Positions 8,529 through 15,857 are shown, counted from the first letter of the stretch. The stretch is DNA of 36,931 bases from an uncultured Methylopila sp. (GCA_902168115.1 CABHPB010000134.1:1-36931), one strand, 5' to 3'. Numbers and translations: made by a program. Notes: a model not told the origin generated them from the letters alone.

Positions 8529-9746
8529 ATGACCTTGCAGGTCGATCAGCCGCCGCGCCTCGCGCCCGCGCTTGTCGCCGCGCTCGTCCTCGCGGGCATC
8601 GCCGTCGGCGCTTACGCGCTCTCCGCGACGCCGGGAACGGGCGGGCGGCAAGCCTTCGCGTTGCTCGCCGGCGCCGCCTTCGGGATCGTCCTGCAGCGGG
8701 GGCGGTTCTGCTTCCTGTGCAACCTGCGCGACCTCGTCCGCGAGGGGGATCCGCGCGGCGCGCTCGCGATTCTCGTCGCGCTCGCCGCGGGCGCGATCGG
8801 CTACGCCGCGATCTTCGGCGCATGGCTGCCGAACCCGTTCGGCGGCCGCCTGCCGCCGACGGCGCATATCGGACCGGCGGGACCTGCGCTCGCGCTCGCC
8901 GCCTTGGTCTTCGGCGTCGGCATGTCGATTTCCGGCTCGTGCCTGTCGGCGCATCTCTACCGGCTGGGCGAGGGCTCGCCGACCTCGCCGTTCGCTCTGA
9001 TCGGCGCGCTGGTCGGCTTCACGCTCGGATTTGCAAGCTGGAACGCGGTCTATGTGGTCGCGATCGCAGAGGCCCCGCCCGTCTGGCTGCCGGCCCATCT
9101 TGGCTATGGCGGCTGGCTGGTCGCGACGCTCGCCGCCCTTGCGACGCTCGCCGCGCTCGTCCTGTCGCGCAGCCGGCCGGTCGGGGCGGAGCCGGTTCCG
9201 CTCGCGCCGTCCGGCGTGACGCACGCGATCCTCGTGCGGCGCTGGCCGGCGGTTCCTACGGGCCTGCTCGTCGGCGCGATCGCGACGCTCTACTATGTGC
9301 GCGTCGCGCCGCTCGGCGTCACCGCGGAGCTCGGCAGCGCGGCGCGCACCGCCGCCGCCCGGGGCGGCCTGCTGCCCGAGACCCTGCACGGCCTCGACGG
9401 CCTTCGCGGCTGCGCCACGGCGATCAAGGAGACGCTGCTCTCCGACAACGGCCTGTTCGTGCTCGGCCTCGTCGCGGCGAGCTTGGCGGCGGCGCTCGTC
9501 TCCGGACGGTTCGCGCCGGCGGCGCCGACCCTCGGCCAGGCGGCGAGGGGCCTCTTCGGCGGCGTCCTGATGGGATGGGGGGCCATGACCGGCCTCGGCT
9601 GCACGGTCGGCGTCCTGCTCTCGGGAATTCACGCCGGCGCGCTGTCGGGCTGGATCTTCCTCGTCTGCTGCGCGGCGGGCGCGCTGGCGTCGGACGCGCT
9701 GCTGCGCCTTCGCGCGGCACCCGACCGCGCCACCGGCCCGGCCTGA
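8529..9746 (+). CDS. YeeE/YedE (TsuA-type) thiosulfate or sulfur-compound transporter
   Basis: A 405-aa inner-membrane protein with about nine or ten hydrophobic helices, arranged as two repeats of the sulf_transp family. The family's pore cysteine motifs are present: GRFCF (Cys61), SGSCLSAHLYRLGEG (Cys138) and GLGCTVGVLLSG (Cys358). In bacterial TsuA/YeeE such cysteines relay thiosulfate through the membrane, so thiosulfate import is the best guess; other reduced sulfur species are possible. An extra cysteine pair partner, Cys64, lies near Cys61. The gene follows the exported sulfurtransferase and probably shares its AT-rich promoter. No TsuB/YeeD-type small protein follows. Confidence 0.85.
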   Translation: MTLQVDQPPRLAPALVAALVLAGIAVGAYALSATPGTGGRQAFALLAGAAFGIVLQRGRFCFLCNLRDLVREGDPRGALAILVALAAGAIGYAAIFGAWLPNPFGGRLPPTAHIGPAGPALALAALVFGVGMSISGSCLSAHLYRLGEGSPTSPFALIGALVGFTLGFASWNAVYVVAIAEAPPVWLPAHLGYGGWLVATLAALATLAALVLSRSRPVGAEPVPLAPSGVTHAILVRRWPAVPTGLLVGAIATLYYVRVAPLGVTAELGSAARTAAARGGLLPETLHGLDGLRGCATAIKETLLSDNGLFVLGLVAASLAAALVSGRFAPAAPTLGQAARGLFGGVLMGWGAMTGLGCTVGVLLSGIHAGALSGWIFLVCCAAGALASDALLRLRAAPDRATGPA

Positions 9747-9819
9747 CGGCCGCCGAGCGCATGGAGTGCCCCAATCGCCGGATCGGAGCCCTCGACGTCA
9801 GTCCGCGGTCGGTCGGAGG

Positions 9820-10107
9820 CTACCGGCCGGCGCCGGTGGTCGGCGCGGAGCTGTTCTCGCGCGGCTCCGGCATGCGTCCGTCCCGCATCTCTTCGGACGC
9901 GGTCGAACGATCCGTCGCGACGGAGCCGGTGGTGAGGCGCTGTTCGCCCGAACGGGTGGTCATGGTGCTGTCGCTGCCGCCGGTGACATGACCGGTGTTG
10001 TTGGTCCCGCCGGCCTGGCCCTTGCCGTCGACCGGCCCGGACTGCGCCATGGCGGCGCCGATCGGCGCGAGCGATGCGATCAGAACGGCTGAAACAAGCT
10101 TTCTCAT
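9820..10107 (-). CDS. Small secreted low-complexity protein
   Basis: A 95-aa protein with a clear signal peptide (MRKLVSAVLIASLAPIGAAMA, cleavage before Gln22). The mature part of about 74 residues is rich in Gly, Ser, Thr, Asn and charged residues and has no predicted fold. The start is preceded by TGAGGT six to eleven bases upstream. It follows the Met-rich small protein in the same direction with a similar layout (AMAQ cleavage site, Gly/Thr/Ser-rich body), so the two may be distant relatives. A hairpin separates them, so it probably has its own promoter. Function unknown. Confidence 0.65.
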   Translation of the reverse strand: MRKLVSAVLIASLAPIGAAMAQSGPVDGKGQAGGTNNTGHVTGGSDSTMTTRSGEQRLTTGSVATDRSTASEEMRDGRMPEPRENSSAPTTGAGR

Positions 10108-10225
10108 TGTAATACCTCAATCTTATTGTTTTTTGCGAGCCGCAAAGGCGCTCGTGAGGACAGTGTCCGGGGCGCGCGATCGTTCCATCACTTCATGGGT
10201 CGCACGCGCCGGCCGCGAAATGAAA

Positions 10226-10252
10226 CGCCCCGCCAGGCGAGCTGGCGGGGCG
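10226..10252 (-). terminator. Hairpin downstream of the Met-rich protein gene
   Basis: An 11-bp perfect stem CGCCCCGCCAG/CTGGCGGGGCG with a 5-base loop. Read on the minus strand it is followed by only a short TTT, so it is a moderate terminator or a 3'-end protecting hairpin for the gene at 10277-10585. Confidence 0.55.
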
Positions 10253-10276
10253 CTTCGGTGCGGATTGCGAAGAGGC

Positions 10277-10585
10277 TTACTTGCCGGAGCCCGTTGTCGG
10301 CGTCTCGCTGTGGCCGCGAAGGTCCTTGGCCTGACTGTCGGACGAGCCGGCGGAGGTCGGCTTGTCGTTCTTCATCTCCATCGAGCCGGACGACCCCTTC
10401 ATCTCGCCGCCCTTCATCTCGCCGGGCGTGCCCTTGCTCTCCGCCCCGGAGGCCGGACCGGCGCCCGGCTCGGAGCCGGTTGTCGCATTGTTCTCCTTGC
10501 CGGTGGCCTGCGCCATCGCGAAGCTCGTGGACGCGGCCAGGATCGCAGCGGCGACGCCAGTCGTGAAAGTGTTTTTGAAAGTCAT
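10277..10585 (-). CDS. Small exported Met/Lys/Glu-containing protein (MrpX-like candidate)
   Basis: A 102-aa protein with a signal peptide (cleavage at AMA-Q near residue 25) and an unstructured mature part. Its centre is a Met-rich block: EMKGGEMK (56-63) and MEMK (69-72), with Met57, 62, 69 and 71, set in Gly/Ser/Lys. The start ATG follows an excellent AGGAGG; an in-frame ATG upstream at 10621 would spoil the signal. In Azospira a periplasmic Met/Lys/Glu-rich peptide, MrpX, is oxidised by hypochlorite and re-reduced by the molybdoenzyme YedY1. Here such an enzyme gene lies directly upstream on the same strand, and a sigma-F-type promoter precedes this gene. Assignment as MrpX is inference from composition, context and promoter; other Met-rich roles (copper binding) are possible. 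Confidence 0.6.
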   Translation of the reverse strand: MTFKNTFTTGVAAAILAASTSFAMAQATGKENNATTGSEPGAGPASGAESKGTPGEMKGGEMKGSSGSMEMKNDKPTSAGSSDSQAKDLRGHSETPTTGSGK

Positions 10586-10787
10586 AGTTCCTCCTGAGAA
10601 TTTTTCTGCGCAGACGCGCATGTTTTATCCGGATATGTCGAAAGACATAGCCGTCAGCATGTTTGAATCGATGCGCTCTTCACCGGCGCAGCGTGTCCAA
10701 TGACCACTGATACGGAGGTAACCGCGTATCGGTTACGCAATCGGCGGAAAATAATTCGAATATTTATTTGGAACTTTTTCTTGCCAA
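10586..10787. other. Intergenic region upstream of the Met-rich protein gene
   Basis: Besides the sigma-F-type promoter it holds two palindromes: GTAACCG-N5-CGGTTAC (10718-10736), which includes the -35 element, and TATGTC-gaaa-GACATA (10634-10649) in the leader. The end at 10740-10787 is AT-rich and forms the tail of the molybdoenzyme operon. No T-run terminator is evident there. Confidence 0.5.
10711..10736 (-). promoter_or_regulatory. Sigma-F-type (ECF) promoter of the Met-rich protein gene
   Basis: On the minus strand GTAACC (10731-10736), 16 bases, then CGTA (10711-10714). The Caulobacter sigma-F consensus is GTAACC-N16-CGAA, so this matches nine of ten positions with exact spacing. Transcription would start near 10705, leaving a leader of about 120 bases. 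A second such element lies at 12477-12502. Confidence 0.6.
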
Positions 10788-11564
10788 TCAGATTCCGGCG
10801 TACCAGGCGTAGCCGTTGTCTTCCCAATAACCGCCATTGCCGCCACCGACGTCCGCGTAGCTCGCGACCGCCTCGATCCGCATGACGTATTTCGCCATCT
10901 TGTAGCCGAGCTGGCGCTCGACCCTGAGGCGCAGCGGCGCTCCGTGCGCGACCTTCAGCGGCTCGCCGTTCATCTCATAGGCGAGGATCGTCTGCGGATG
11001 GACCGCATCGACGAGATCGACGCTCTCGTAGTAGCGCACCGGCGATCCGTCGTCGGCGTTCTCCATCGTGTCGGCGCAGTGGAACACGACGTAGCGCGCC
11101 TCAGGCTTCAGCTTCGCGCGCTCGATCAGCGCGGCGAGGGGCGCGCCGGTCCACTTGCCGATGCAGCTCCAGCCCTCGACGCAGTCGTGCCGGGTGATCT
11201 GGGTGCGCGACGGCATCCTGCGCAGATCATCGAGCGAGAGGTCGAGCGGCGTCTCCACAAGTCCGTCGACCTTGAGCCGGAAGCCCTCGAAATTCTTCGC
11301 CGCCAGCGCCTTGTAGTCCTCGTCCACCGGATCGATCGTGCCGTTCGGCTTGAACCAAGGCGAGATGTCGGCCTCGGCGAACTCGCGCGCGAGGGTCTGC
11401 TGCGTCAGCATCAAACGCTGGACGAACTGGCTGGCGTCCTCGCCGGCGTCGAGCGTGCGGCGAAACCACGGGATCTGTCCGAGCTGGTCGCAGCCCGCGA
11501 GCAGCGAGGCGCCGGCGGCGGTTGCGCCCATCAGGACGGCGCGGCGGGTCGGAAGCCGGCTCAT
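10788..11564 (-). CDS. Periplasmic molybdopterin-dependent oxidoreductase (YedY1/MsrP-like)
   Basis: A 258-aa sulfite-oxidase-fold protein. The N-terminus has a Tat-type twin-arginine stretch (TRRAVLMGATAAG) ending in a lipobox, LLAGC (Cys25), so it is probably a Tat-exported lipoprotein. The molybdenum-liganding cysteine is in RHDCVEGWSC (Cys128). Its start ATG overlaps the stop of the cytochrome b gene (ATGA), so the two are translationally coupled. YedY/MsrP enzymes reduce methionine sulfoxide in the periplasm, and YedY1 of Azospira does so for the MrpX peptide. The cytochrome partner and the neighbouring Met-rich protein support a repair role; sulfite or other S/N-oxide chemistry cannot be excluded. 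Confidence 0.82.
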   Translation of the reverse strand: MSRLPTRRAVLMGATAAGASLLAGCDQLGQIPWFRRTLDAGEDASQFVQRLMLTQQTLAREFAEADISPWFKPNGTIDPVDEDYKALAAKNFEGFRLKVDGLVETPLDLSLDDLRRMPSRTQITRHDCVEGWSCIGKWTGAPLAALIERAKLKPEARYVVFHCADTMENADDGSPVRYYESVDLVDAVHPQTILAYEMNGEPLKVAHGAPLRLRVERQLGYKMAKYVMRIEAVASYADVGGGNGGYWEDNGYAWYAGI

Positions 11565-12412
11565 GCGACGTCTCCGGGCGTCCGCTCGATCCGGAACCAG
11601 CCTGTCAGCATGCCGCGCAGGTTGTTCCAGAAGCCGGACGCCACGACCATCGCCACATGCACAAGGACGAACAGCACCAGCAGGTTTGCGAGAACGAAGT
11701 GGATCGTCCGCGCCGACTGCCTTCCGCCGAACAGGTCGAGCACGAAAGGCGCTGCGGCGTTGAAGCCCGGCGACAGCGCGAGCCCGGCGAGCAACTGCAG
11801 GGGCAGGAGGACGAGGACGACCACGAGATAGGTCAGCTTCTGCAGGACGTTGTAGCGCGTGGCCTCTTCGCCCTTCGGGAACCGGAAGCTGAGATGCTCG
11901 ATCACGCTCGCGCCGATGTGGCGCAACTGGCCTCCGGTCGGAACCAGCCGCCTCCTGAGCTGGCCGCTGGCGAGCCCGTAGGCGAGATAGACGAGTCCGT
12001 TCAGCACGAAGACCCACGCGAAGAAGAAGTGCCAGCTCCGGCCTTCCGCGAGGCTCTGGTAGCCCGGCAGCGTCGCCCATGACGGAAAACCCCGCCCGAC
12101 GCGCTCGCCGTCGGCGTCGTTCGAAGCGCCGAGCACGCCGGTCGTGTCGAAGCTCTTGCCGAAGACCGTGGTGACCCCGCGCGGCGGCTCGGCCTCCGTC
12201 GCGGTCATAGAGACAAGCGGCGCATCGAAGGTCGAGACCTCGCCCCAATAGAGCGCGGGGTGGGCGTTGAAGATCTGAAGGCCGCTCAGCAGCAGCACCG
12301 CCAGACAGACGACGTTGACCCAGTGCGAGATGCGGATCGTCGCCGGATGCCGGAACACCCAGCGGAAGCCCGCCGGGCCGGCGTCCTCGTCGCTTGTCTC
12401 GGTCGAGACCAT
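11561..12412 (-). CDS. Membrane cytochrome b (YedZ1-like / cytochrome b561-type electron donor)
   Basis: A 283-aa integral membrane protein with four main hydrophobic helices. Candidate haem-ligating histidines lie in RISHWVN (helix 1), SWHFFFAW, IHFVLAN and LVHVAMV. A periplasmic loop of about 70 residues follows the first helix. It belongs to the cytochrome b/b6 domain family and would pass quinol electrons to the co-transcribed molybdoenzyme, with which it overlaps by four bases. It is not an MsrQ-type (ferric-reductase-like) protein by sequence, which fits the YedZ1 rather than the MsrPQ arrangement. The start is preceded by GGAG. Confidence 0.82.
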   Translation of the reverse strand: MVSTETSDEDAGPAGFRWVFRHPATIRISHWVNVVCLAVLLLSGLQIFNAHPALYWGEVSTFDAPLVSMTATEAEPPRGVTTVFGKSFDTTGVLGASNDADGERVGRGFPSWATLPGYQSLAEGRSWHFFFAWVFVLNGLVYLAYGLASGQLRRRLVPTGGQLRHIGASVIEHLSFRFPKGEEATRYNVLQKLTYLVVVLVLLPLQLLAGLALSPGFNAAAPFVLDLFGGRQSARTIHFVLANLLVLFVLVHVAMVVASGFWNNLRGMLTGWFRIERTPGDVA

Positions 12413-12476
12413 CAAACCACTCCGGACCGACCGGCGGCTGCGCCGTCGTCTGGTTAAGTCGGATATCTCTGCGGCA

Positions 12477-12502
12477 TTCGTTCCGGCCCGCACGTTCGTT
12501 AC
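12477..12502 (-). promoter_or_regulatory. Sigma-F-type (ECF) promoter of the cytochrome b/molybdoenzyme operon
   Basis: On the minus strand GTAACG (12497-12502), exactly 16 bases, then CGAA (12477-12480). This matches the sigma-F consensus GTAACC-N16-CGAA in nine of ten positions. It lies 65-90 bases before the cytochrome b start, in the 125-base gap after the upstream gene, so the pair can be transcribed separately from that gene. Confidence 0.6.
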
Positions 12503-12537
12503 GCGGATACCGCGCGCCGGAGCCTTGGCGACCGCCC

Positions 12538-13224
12538 TCACATCGGCGGAACGACGCCGTCCTTGCCGACCGCGACAACCCTGGCGCTCAGCTTCTCGCC
12601 GTCGCGCGTCGTGATCGAGAACACCGGCGCGCCCTTCACGAGGATCGACTTGTCCGCCTTCTCGAAGGTCACGATCGGCGCCGTCGGCGGCACCTTGATC
12701 GTCTTCGACTGGCCATTGTCGTAGGTCACCTCGATCGTCTTCTCGCCGCCCGAACCGCTGCTCGACTTCACCGCGCCATTGGTCATCGCGCTCTTGGTCG
12801 TCGCGCCGCCGGCCTTTGGCGCCTTGACCGTTCCGTTGGTCATGGCGCTCTTGGTGGTGGAGCCCCCGCCGGCCGCAGTGGTGTCGGCGATCTCGTCCCA
12901 GGGGTAATGGCCCTCGCCGGTGCCCCTCATCGCTTCGGGGAAGATCACCACCTCGAGCGCGACGGGCGGGTTGTCGCCCTTTGTGGCCGTGCCGATGAAC
13001 TTGCCGTCCTCGACCTGGTCGAGGCTCGACTTCACGACGTTGAGAAAACCGGTCTCGGGCTTCAGCGCGATCTCCTGCGTCGCGCCGTCCTTCGTCTTCA
13101 CGGTGACGGAGCTGTCCGTCGCGCTTTCGATGGTTCCGCGCACGCGCACCAGCTCGGGCGCGGCCTGCGCCGCCGTCGCGAGCGCGAGGACGCCGGCGGC
13201 CGCGAGCATCGTCAGTCGGATCAT
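12538..13224 (-). CDS. Secreted protein of unknown function with an internal duplicated segment
   Basis: A 228-aa protein with a signal peptide (MIRLTMLAAAGVLALATAAQA, cleavage near residue 21). Residues 24-100 look like a small beta-barrel (VRVRGTIESA.DSSVTVKTKDG), and residues 160-228 form a second beta-rich part. Between them a Gly/Ser/Thr/Lys linker carries a near-perfect duplication, TTKSAMTNGTVK (123-134) and TTKSAMTNGAVK (142-153). No catalytic motif or cysteine is evident. The start ATG at 13224 gives a clean signal peptide; an upstream in-frame ATG (13308) is less likely. It precedes the cytochrome b/molybdoenzyme pair on the same strand and may belong to the same envelope function. 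Function unknown. Confidence 0.75.
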   Translation of the reverse strand: MIRLTMLAAAGVLALATAAQAAPELVRVRGTIESATDSSVTVKTKDGATQEIALKPETGFLNVVKSSLDQVEDGKFIGTATKGDNPPVALEVVIFPEAMRGTGEGHYPWDEIADTTAAGGGSTTKSAMTNGTVKAPKAGGATTKSAMTNGAVKSSSGSGGEKTIEVTYDNGQSKTIKVPPTAPIVTFEKADKSILVKGAPVFSITTRDGEKLSARVVAVGKDGVVPPM

Positions 13225-13534
13225 CGGGTCTGTCCTCCATGCCTTCCTTCGAACTGAACATGGAGCGCGATGTCGGCGAGGCCATTGAATTGCGCGCAAT
13301 GCGTCCATTGCGGTCGCGCGGAAGGCCGAGTTCTCAGGGGAAGGCGACCAGCGGGCGCTGGTTCGCGCCGCCCCGAGCCTTCAATATGCGGCCTCAGGTC
13401 GGCCGGGCGCCGATTCGAAAGGCGTGCCATCCGGCGCGCCACCTTGGTTACGACGCAATTCGAAGGCTTAGACGGTCGCGTGGCGGCCGGCGCGCTGCCG
13501 ACGTCCCATCCTCAACAGAGCGTTCGCCGCCTCG
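13225..13534. other. Divergent intergenic region between the secreted protein and lolC
   Basis: A 310-base region that must hold promoters for the minus-strand gene at 13224 and possibly for lolC. It contains a perfect 12-base palindrome, ATTGCGCGCAAT (13289-13300). A minus-strand GTAACC at 13446-13451 has no CGAA at the right distance, so it is not counted as a sigma-F promoter. No coding sequence is supported. Confidence 0.5.
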
Positions 13535-14824
13535 ATGTCCCACGCAGACGCTCAAGCCGACGCCGCCGGCGGCACGAAGCCCTTCGCAGGTTTCGAATGG
13601 CTGATCGCGGGCCGCTACCTGCGCGCACGCCGCAAGGAGGGCTTCATCTCCGTCATCGCCGGCTTCTCCTTCCTCGGCATCATGCTGGGGGTGGCGACGC
13701 TGATCATCGTGATGGCGGTGATGAACGGCTTTCGGACCGAGCTGCTGAACAAGATCCTCGGCATCAACGGCCATGTCGTCGTGCAGCCGCTGGACGGCCC
13801 GCTGACCGACTACGAACAGGTCGCCGACCGGCTCTCGAAGGTGTCGGGCGTCAAATTCGCGATCCCGCTGGTCGAGGGTCAGGCGCTCGCCTCCTCGCCG
13901 GCCGCCTCGAACGGCGTGCTGGTGCGGGGCCTGAGGGCGCAGGACCTCGGCAAGCTGCAGCTGGTCGCCAAGACCATCAAGGAAGGCACGCTCGAAGGCT
14001 TCGACGAGGCCGGCGGCATCCTGATCGGACGGCGCCTCGCCGACCAGCTCGGCGTGCGCGCCGGCGACACGATCTCGCTGGTGACCCCGCGCGGCGCCGT
14101 GACCCCGATGGGCGTCACGCCGCGCATCAAGGGCTATCAGGTGCAGGCGATCTTCGAGATCGGCATGTCCGAATACGACGCCGCCTTCGCCTTCCTGCCC
14201 TTCGCGGAGGCGCAGGCCTATTTCAACCGCGAGAACGACGCCTCCTCGATCGAGGTCTATCTCGACCATCCAGATCGGGTGGACGAGTTGAAGCCGGCGC
14301 TGGAAAAGGCGGCCGGACGCGAGACCTGGATGGTCGACTGGCGGGCGCGCAACAAGACCTTCTTCTCCGCGCTCGAGGTGGAGCGGAACGTGATGTTCCT
14401 GATCCTGACCCTGATCGTGCTGGTGGCCGCGCTGAACATCATCTCCGGCCTCATCATGCTGGTGAAGGACAAGGGCCGCGACATCGCGATCCTGAGAACC
14501 ATGGGCGCGACCAGCGGCTCGGTGATGCGCATCTTCCTCATCACCGGCGCCTCGATCGGCGTGGTCGGCACGCTCGCGGGCTTCGCGCTCGGCATGATCG
14601 TGTGCTGGAACGTCGAGTCGATCCGCGCCTTCCTCGCCTATCTCACCGGCACCGAGCTGTTCTCGCCCGAAATCTATTTCCTGAGCCGCCTGCCGGCCGA
14701 ACCGAACCTGCGGGAGACGGCCTCGGTCGTGCTGATGGCGCTGGTGCTGTCGGTGGTCGCCACGCTCTATCCGTCGTGGCGCGCGGCCCGGCTCGATCCG
14801 GTCGAGGCGCTGAGATACGAATGA
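13535..14824 (+). CDS. lolC: Lipoprotein-releasing ABC transporter permease (LolC/LolE family)
   Basis: Inner-membrane subunit of the Lol transporter that extracts outer-membrane lipoproteins and hands them to LolA. The 429-aa protein has a cytoplasmic N-terminus ([20 protein letters not shown], family signature), a first membrane helix (about 43-68), a large periplasmic domain (about 70-280), and three C-terminal FtsX-type helices (about 285-415). Only one permease gene is present, so the complex is presumably a homodimer of this subunit with LolD, as in other alphaproteobacteria. Its stop overlaps the lolD start (ATGA). Confidence 0.93.
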   Translation: MSHADAQADAAGGTKPFAGFEWLIAGRYLRARRKEGFISVIAGFSFLGIMLGVATLIIVMAVMNGFRTELLNKILGINGHVVVQPLDGPLTDYEQVADRLSKVSGVKFAIPLVEGQALASSPAASNGVLVRGLRAQDLGKLQLVAKTIKEGTLEGFDEAGGILIGRRLADQLGVRAGDTISLVTPRGAVTPMGVTPRIKGYQVQAIFEIGMSEYDAAFAFLPFAEAQAYFNRENDASSIEVYLDHPDRVDELKPALEKAAGRETWMVDWRARNKTFFSALEVERNVMFLILTLIVLVAALNIISGLIMLVKDKGRDIAILRTMGATSGSVMRIFLITGASIGVVGTLAGFALGMIVCWNVESIRAFLAYLTGTELFSPEIYFLSRLPAEPNLRETASVVLMALVLSVVATLYPSWRAARLDPVEALRYE

Positions 14825-15543
14825 CCGACGTGGCCGATTTCGACCAGGACGCGCAGAACGACGCCGAGGCGCCGCTGCTCGTGCTCGACCGCGTCGAGCG
14901 CCGCTACCGCCAGGGCGAGAGCACGCTCGATGTGCTGGCCGGCGCCTCCGCCACGCTTCACGCCGGCGAGGTCGTCGCGCTGATCGCGCCGTCGGGCGCC
15001 GGCAAGTCGACCCTGCTCCACGTCGCCGGCCTGCTGGAGCGACCGGACGGCGGCGAGGTGTTTCTCGACGGCGAGCCGACCGTCGGACTCTCGGACGACG
15101 CCCGCACGGCGCTGCGCCGCAACCATGTCGGTTTCGTCTATCAGTTCCACCACCTGCTCCCCGAGTTCTCGGCGCTGGAAAACGTCGTGGTGCCGCAGCT
15201 CATCCGCGGGCTCTCGCGCAAGGAGGCGAGCGAGCGGGCAGGGGAGCTGCTGTCCTATCTCGGCCTCGGCGCCCGGCTCGGGCATCGCCCGGCGGAGCTT
15301 TCCGGCGGCGAGCAGCAGCGCGTCGCCATCGCCCGCGCGGTCGCCAACGCCCCGCGGCTGCTGCTGGCCGACGAGCCGACCGGCAACCTTGATCCGGTGA
15401 CCTCGGCCTATGTGTTCCAGACCCTGACGACGCTGGCGCGCGCTTCGGGTCTTGCGGCGATCGTCGCGACCCACAACCTCGATCTCGCCGCGACGCTCGA
15501 CCGCCGCATCACGCTGCGCGACGGCGTGCTGGTCGACGCCTGA
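14821..15543 (+). CDS. lolD: Lipoprotein-releasing ABC transporter ATP-binding protein
   Basis: The ATPase that drives lipoprotein release with LolC. The 240-aa protein has Walker A (APSGAGKST), a Q-loop in [18 protein letters not shown], the ABC signature [14 protein letters not shown], Walker B ([12 protein letters not shown]) and a switch histidine (VATHNLDLA). The N-terminal 20 residues are acidic and unconserved. It overlaps lolC by four bases and must be translated with it. The next gene, a 36-codon frame, has its own promoter, so the lol operon probably ends here. Confidence 0.95.
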   Translation: MTDVADFDQDAQNDAEAPLLVLDRVERRYRQGESTLDVLAGASATLHAGEVVALIAPSGAGKSTLLHVAGLLERPDGGEVFLDGEPTVGLSDDARTALRRNHVGFVYQFHHLLPEFSALENVVVPQLIRGLSRKEASERAGELLSYLGLGARLGHRPAELSGGEQQRVAIARAVANAPRLLLADEPTGNLDPVTSAYVFQTLTTLARASGLAAIVATHNLDLAATLDRRITLRDGVLVDA

Positions 15544-15606
15544 CGCGCGTCGTTCCGAAAATTAACGATGTTCAGCCATGCGGACGCGCCGGGGCGAAAC
15601 CGGCGC

Positions 15607-15643
15607 TTGACACTTGCGATCAGGAAGGGAACAAATACCGAAC
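15607..15643 (+). promoter_or_regulatory. LexA-box promoter (GAAC-N7-GAAC) upstream of a 36-codon gene
   Basis: TTGACA at 15607-15612 is followed by a perfect alphaproteobacterial LexA box, GAACAAATACCGAAC (15629-15643), which covers the place where the -10 element should be. Binding of LexA there would block RNA polymerase, so the downstream gene should be induced by DNA damage. The box is 22 bases before the start codon. Confidence 0.75.
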
Positions 15644-15665
15644 ATAAGGGGACAGGAGGCAGGCA

Positions 15666-15776
15666 ATGGACATCGAACGCATTCGCGACTGGGCGCTCGG
15701 CATGGCGGAACTCGGGGCCGTCGCGGCCTTCATGGGCGCGGTGTTCGTGTGGGCCGACGCCGTCATGCGGGTCTGA
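15666..15776 (+). CDS. Small single-span membrane protein under a LexA box (candidate SOS peptide)
   Basis: A 36-aa frame whose start is 6 bases after a perfect AGGAGG (15654-15659). The N-terminus (MDIERIRDWALGM) is charged and amphipathic. Residues about 14-33 (AELGAVAAFMGAVFVWADAV) form one membrane helix, and the protein ends VMRV. The strong ribosome site, the consensus -35 and the LexA operator make it a real gene although it is very short. In Caulobacter a 29-aa LexA-controlled membrane protein, SidA, stops division after DNA damage; this one resembles it in size, topology and control, with no claim of sequence homology. It lies between lolD and dnaE, and dnaE might also gain transcription from the same promoter. 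Confidence 0.72.
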   Translation: MDIERIRDWALGMAELGAVAAFMGAVFVWADAVMRV

Positions 15777-15857
15777 GCAATCCTGTGGACGGGCGCCCGG
15801 GCGAAGGCGCGGGCGGGCGGTTTCGACTAGTGTCCGGGTGGGACAAGGGAGGCGCGC

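Noticed and set aside
13426-13451. Third possible sigma-F promoter (minus-strand GTAACC at 13446-13451)
   Set aside because: Sixteen bases downstream the sequence is TGGC, not CGAA, and it is over 200 bases from the gene start.
15777-15857. Terminator between the 36-codon gene and dnaE
   Set aside because: The GC-rich stretch GGGCGCCCGGGC...GCGCGGGCGGGC folds only imperfectly and has just three T residues, so it is not called.
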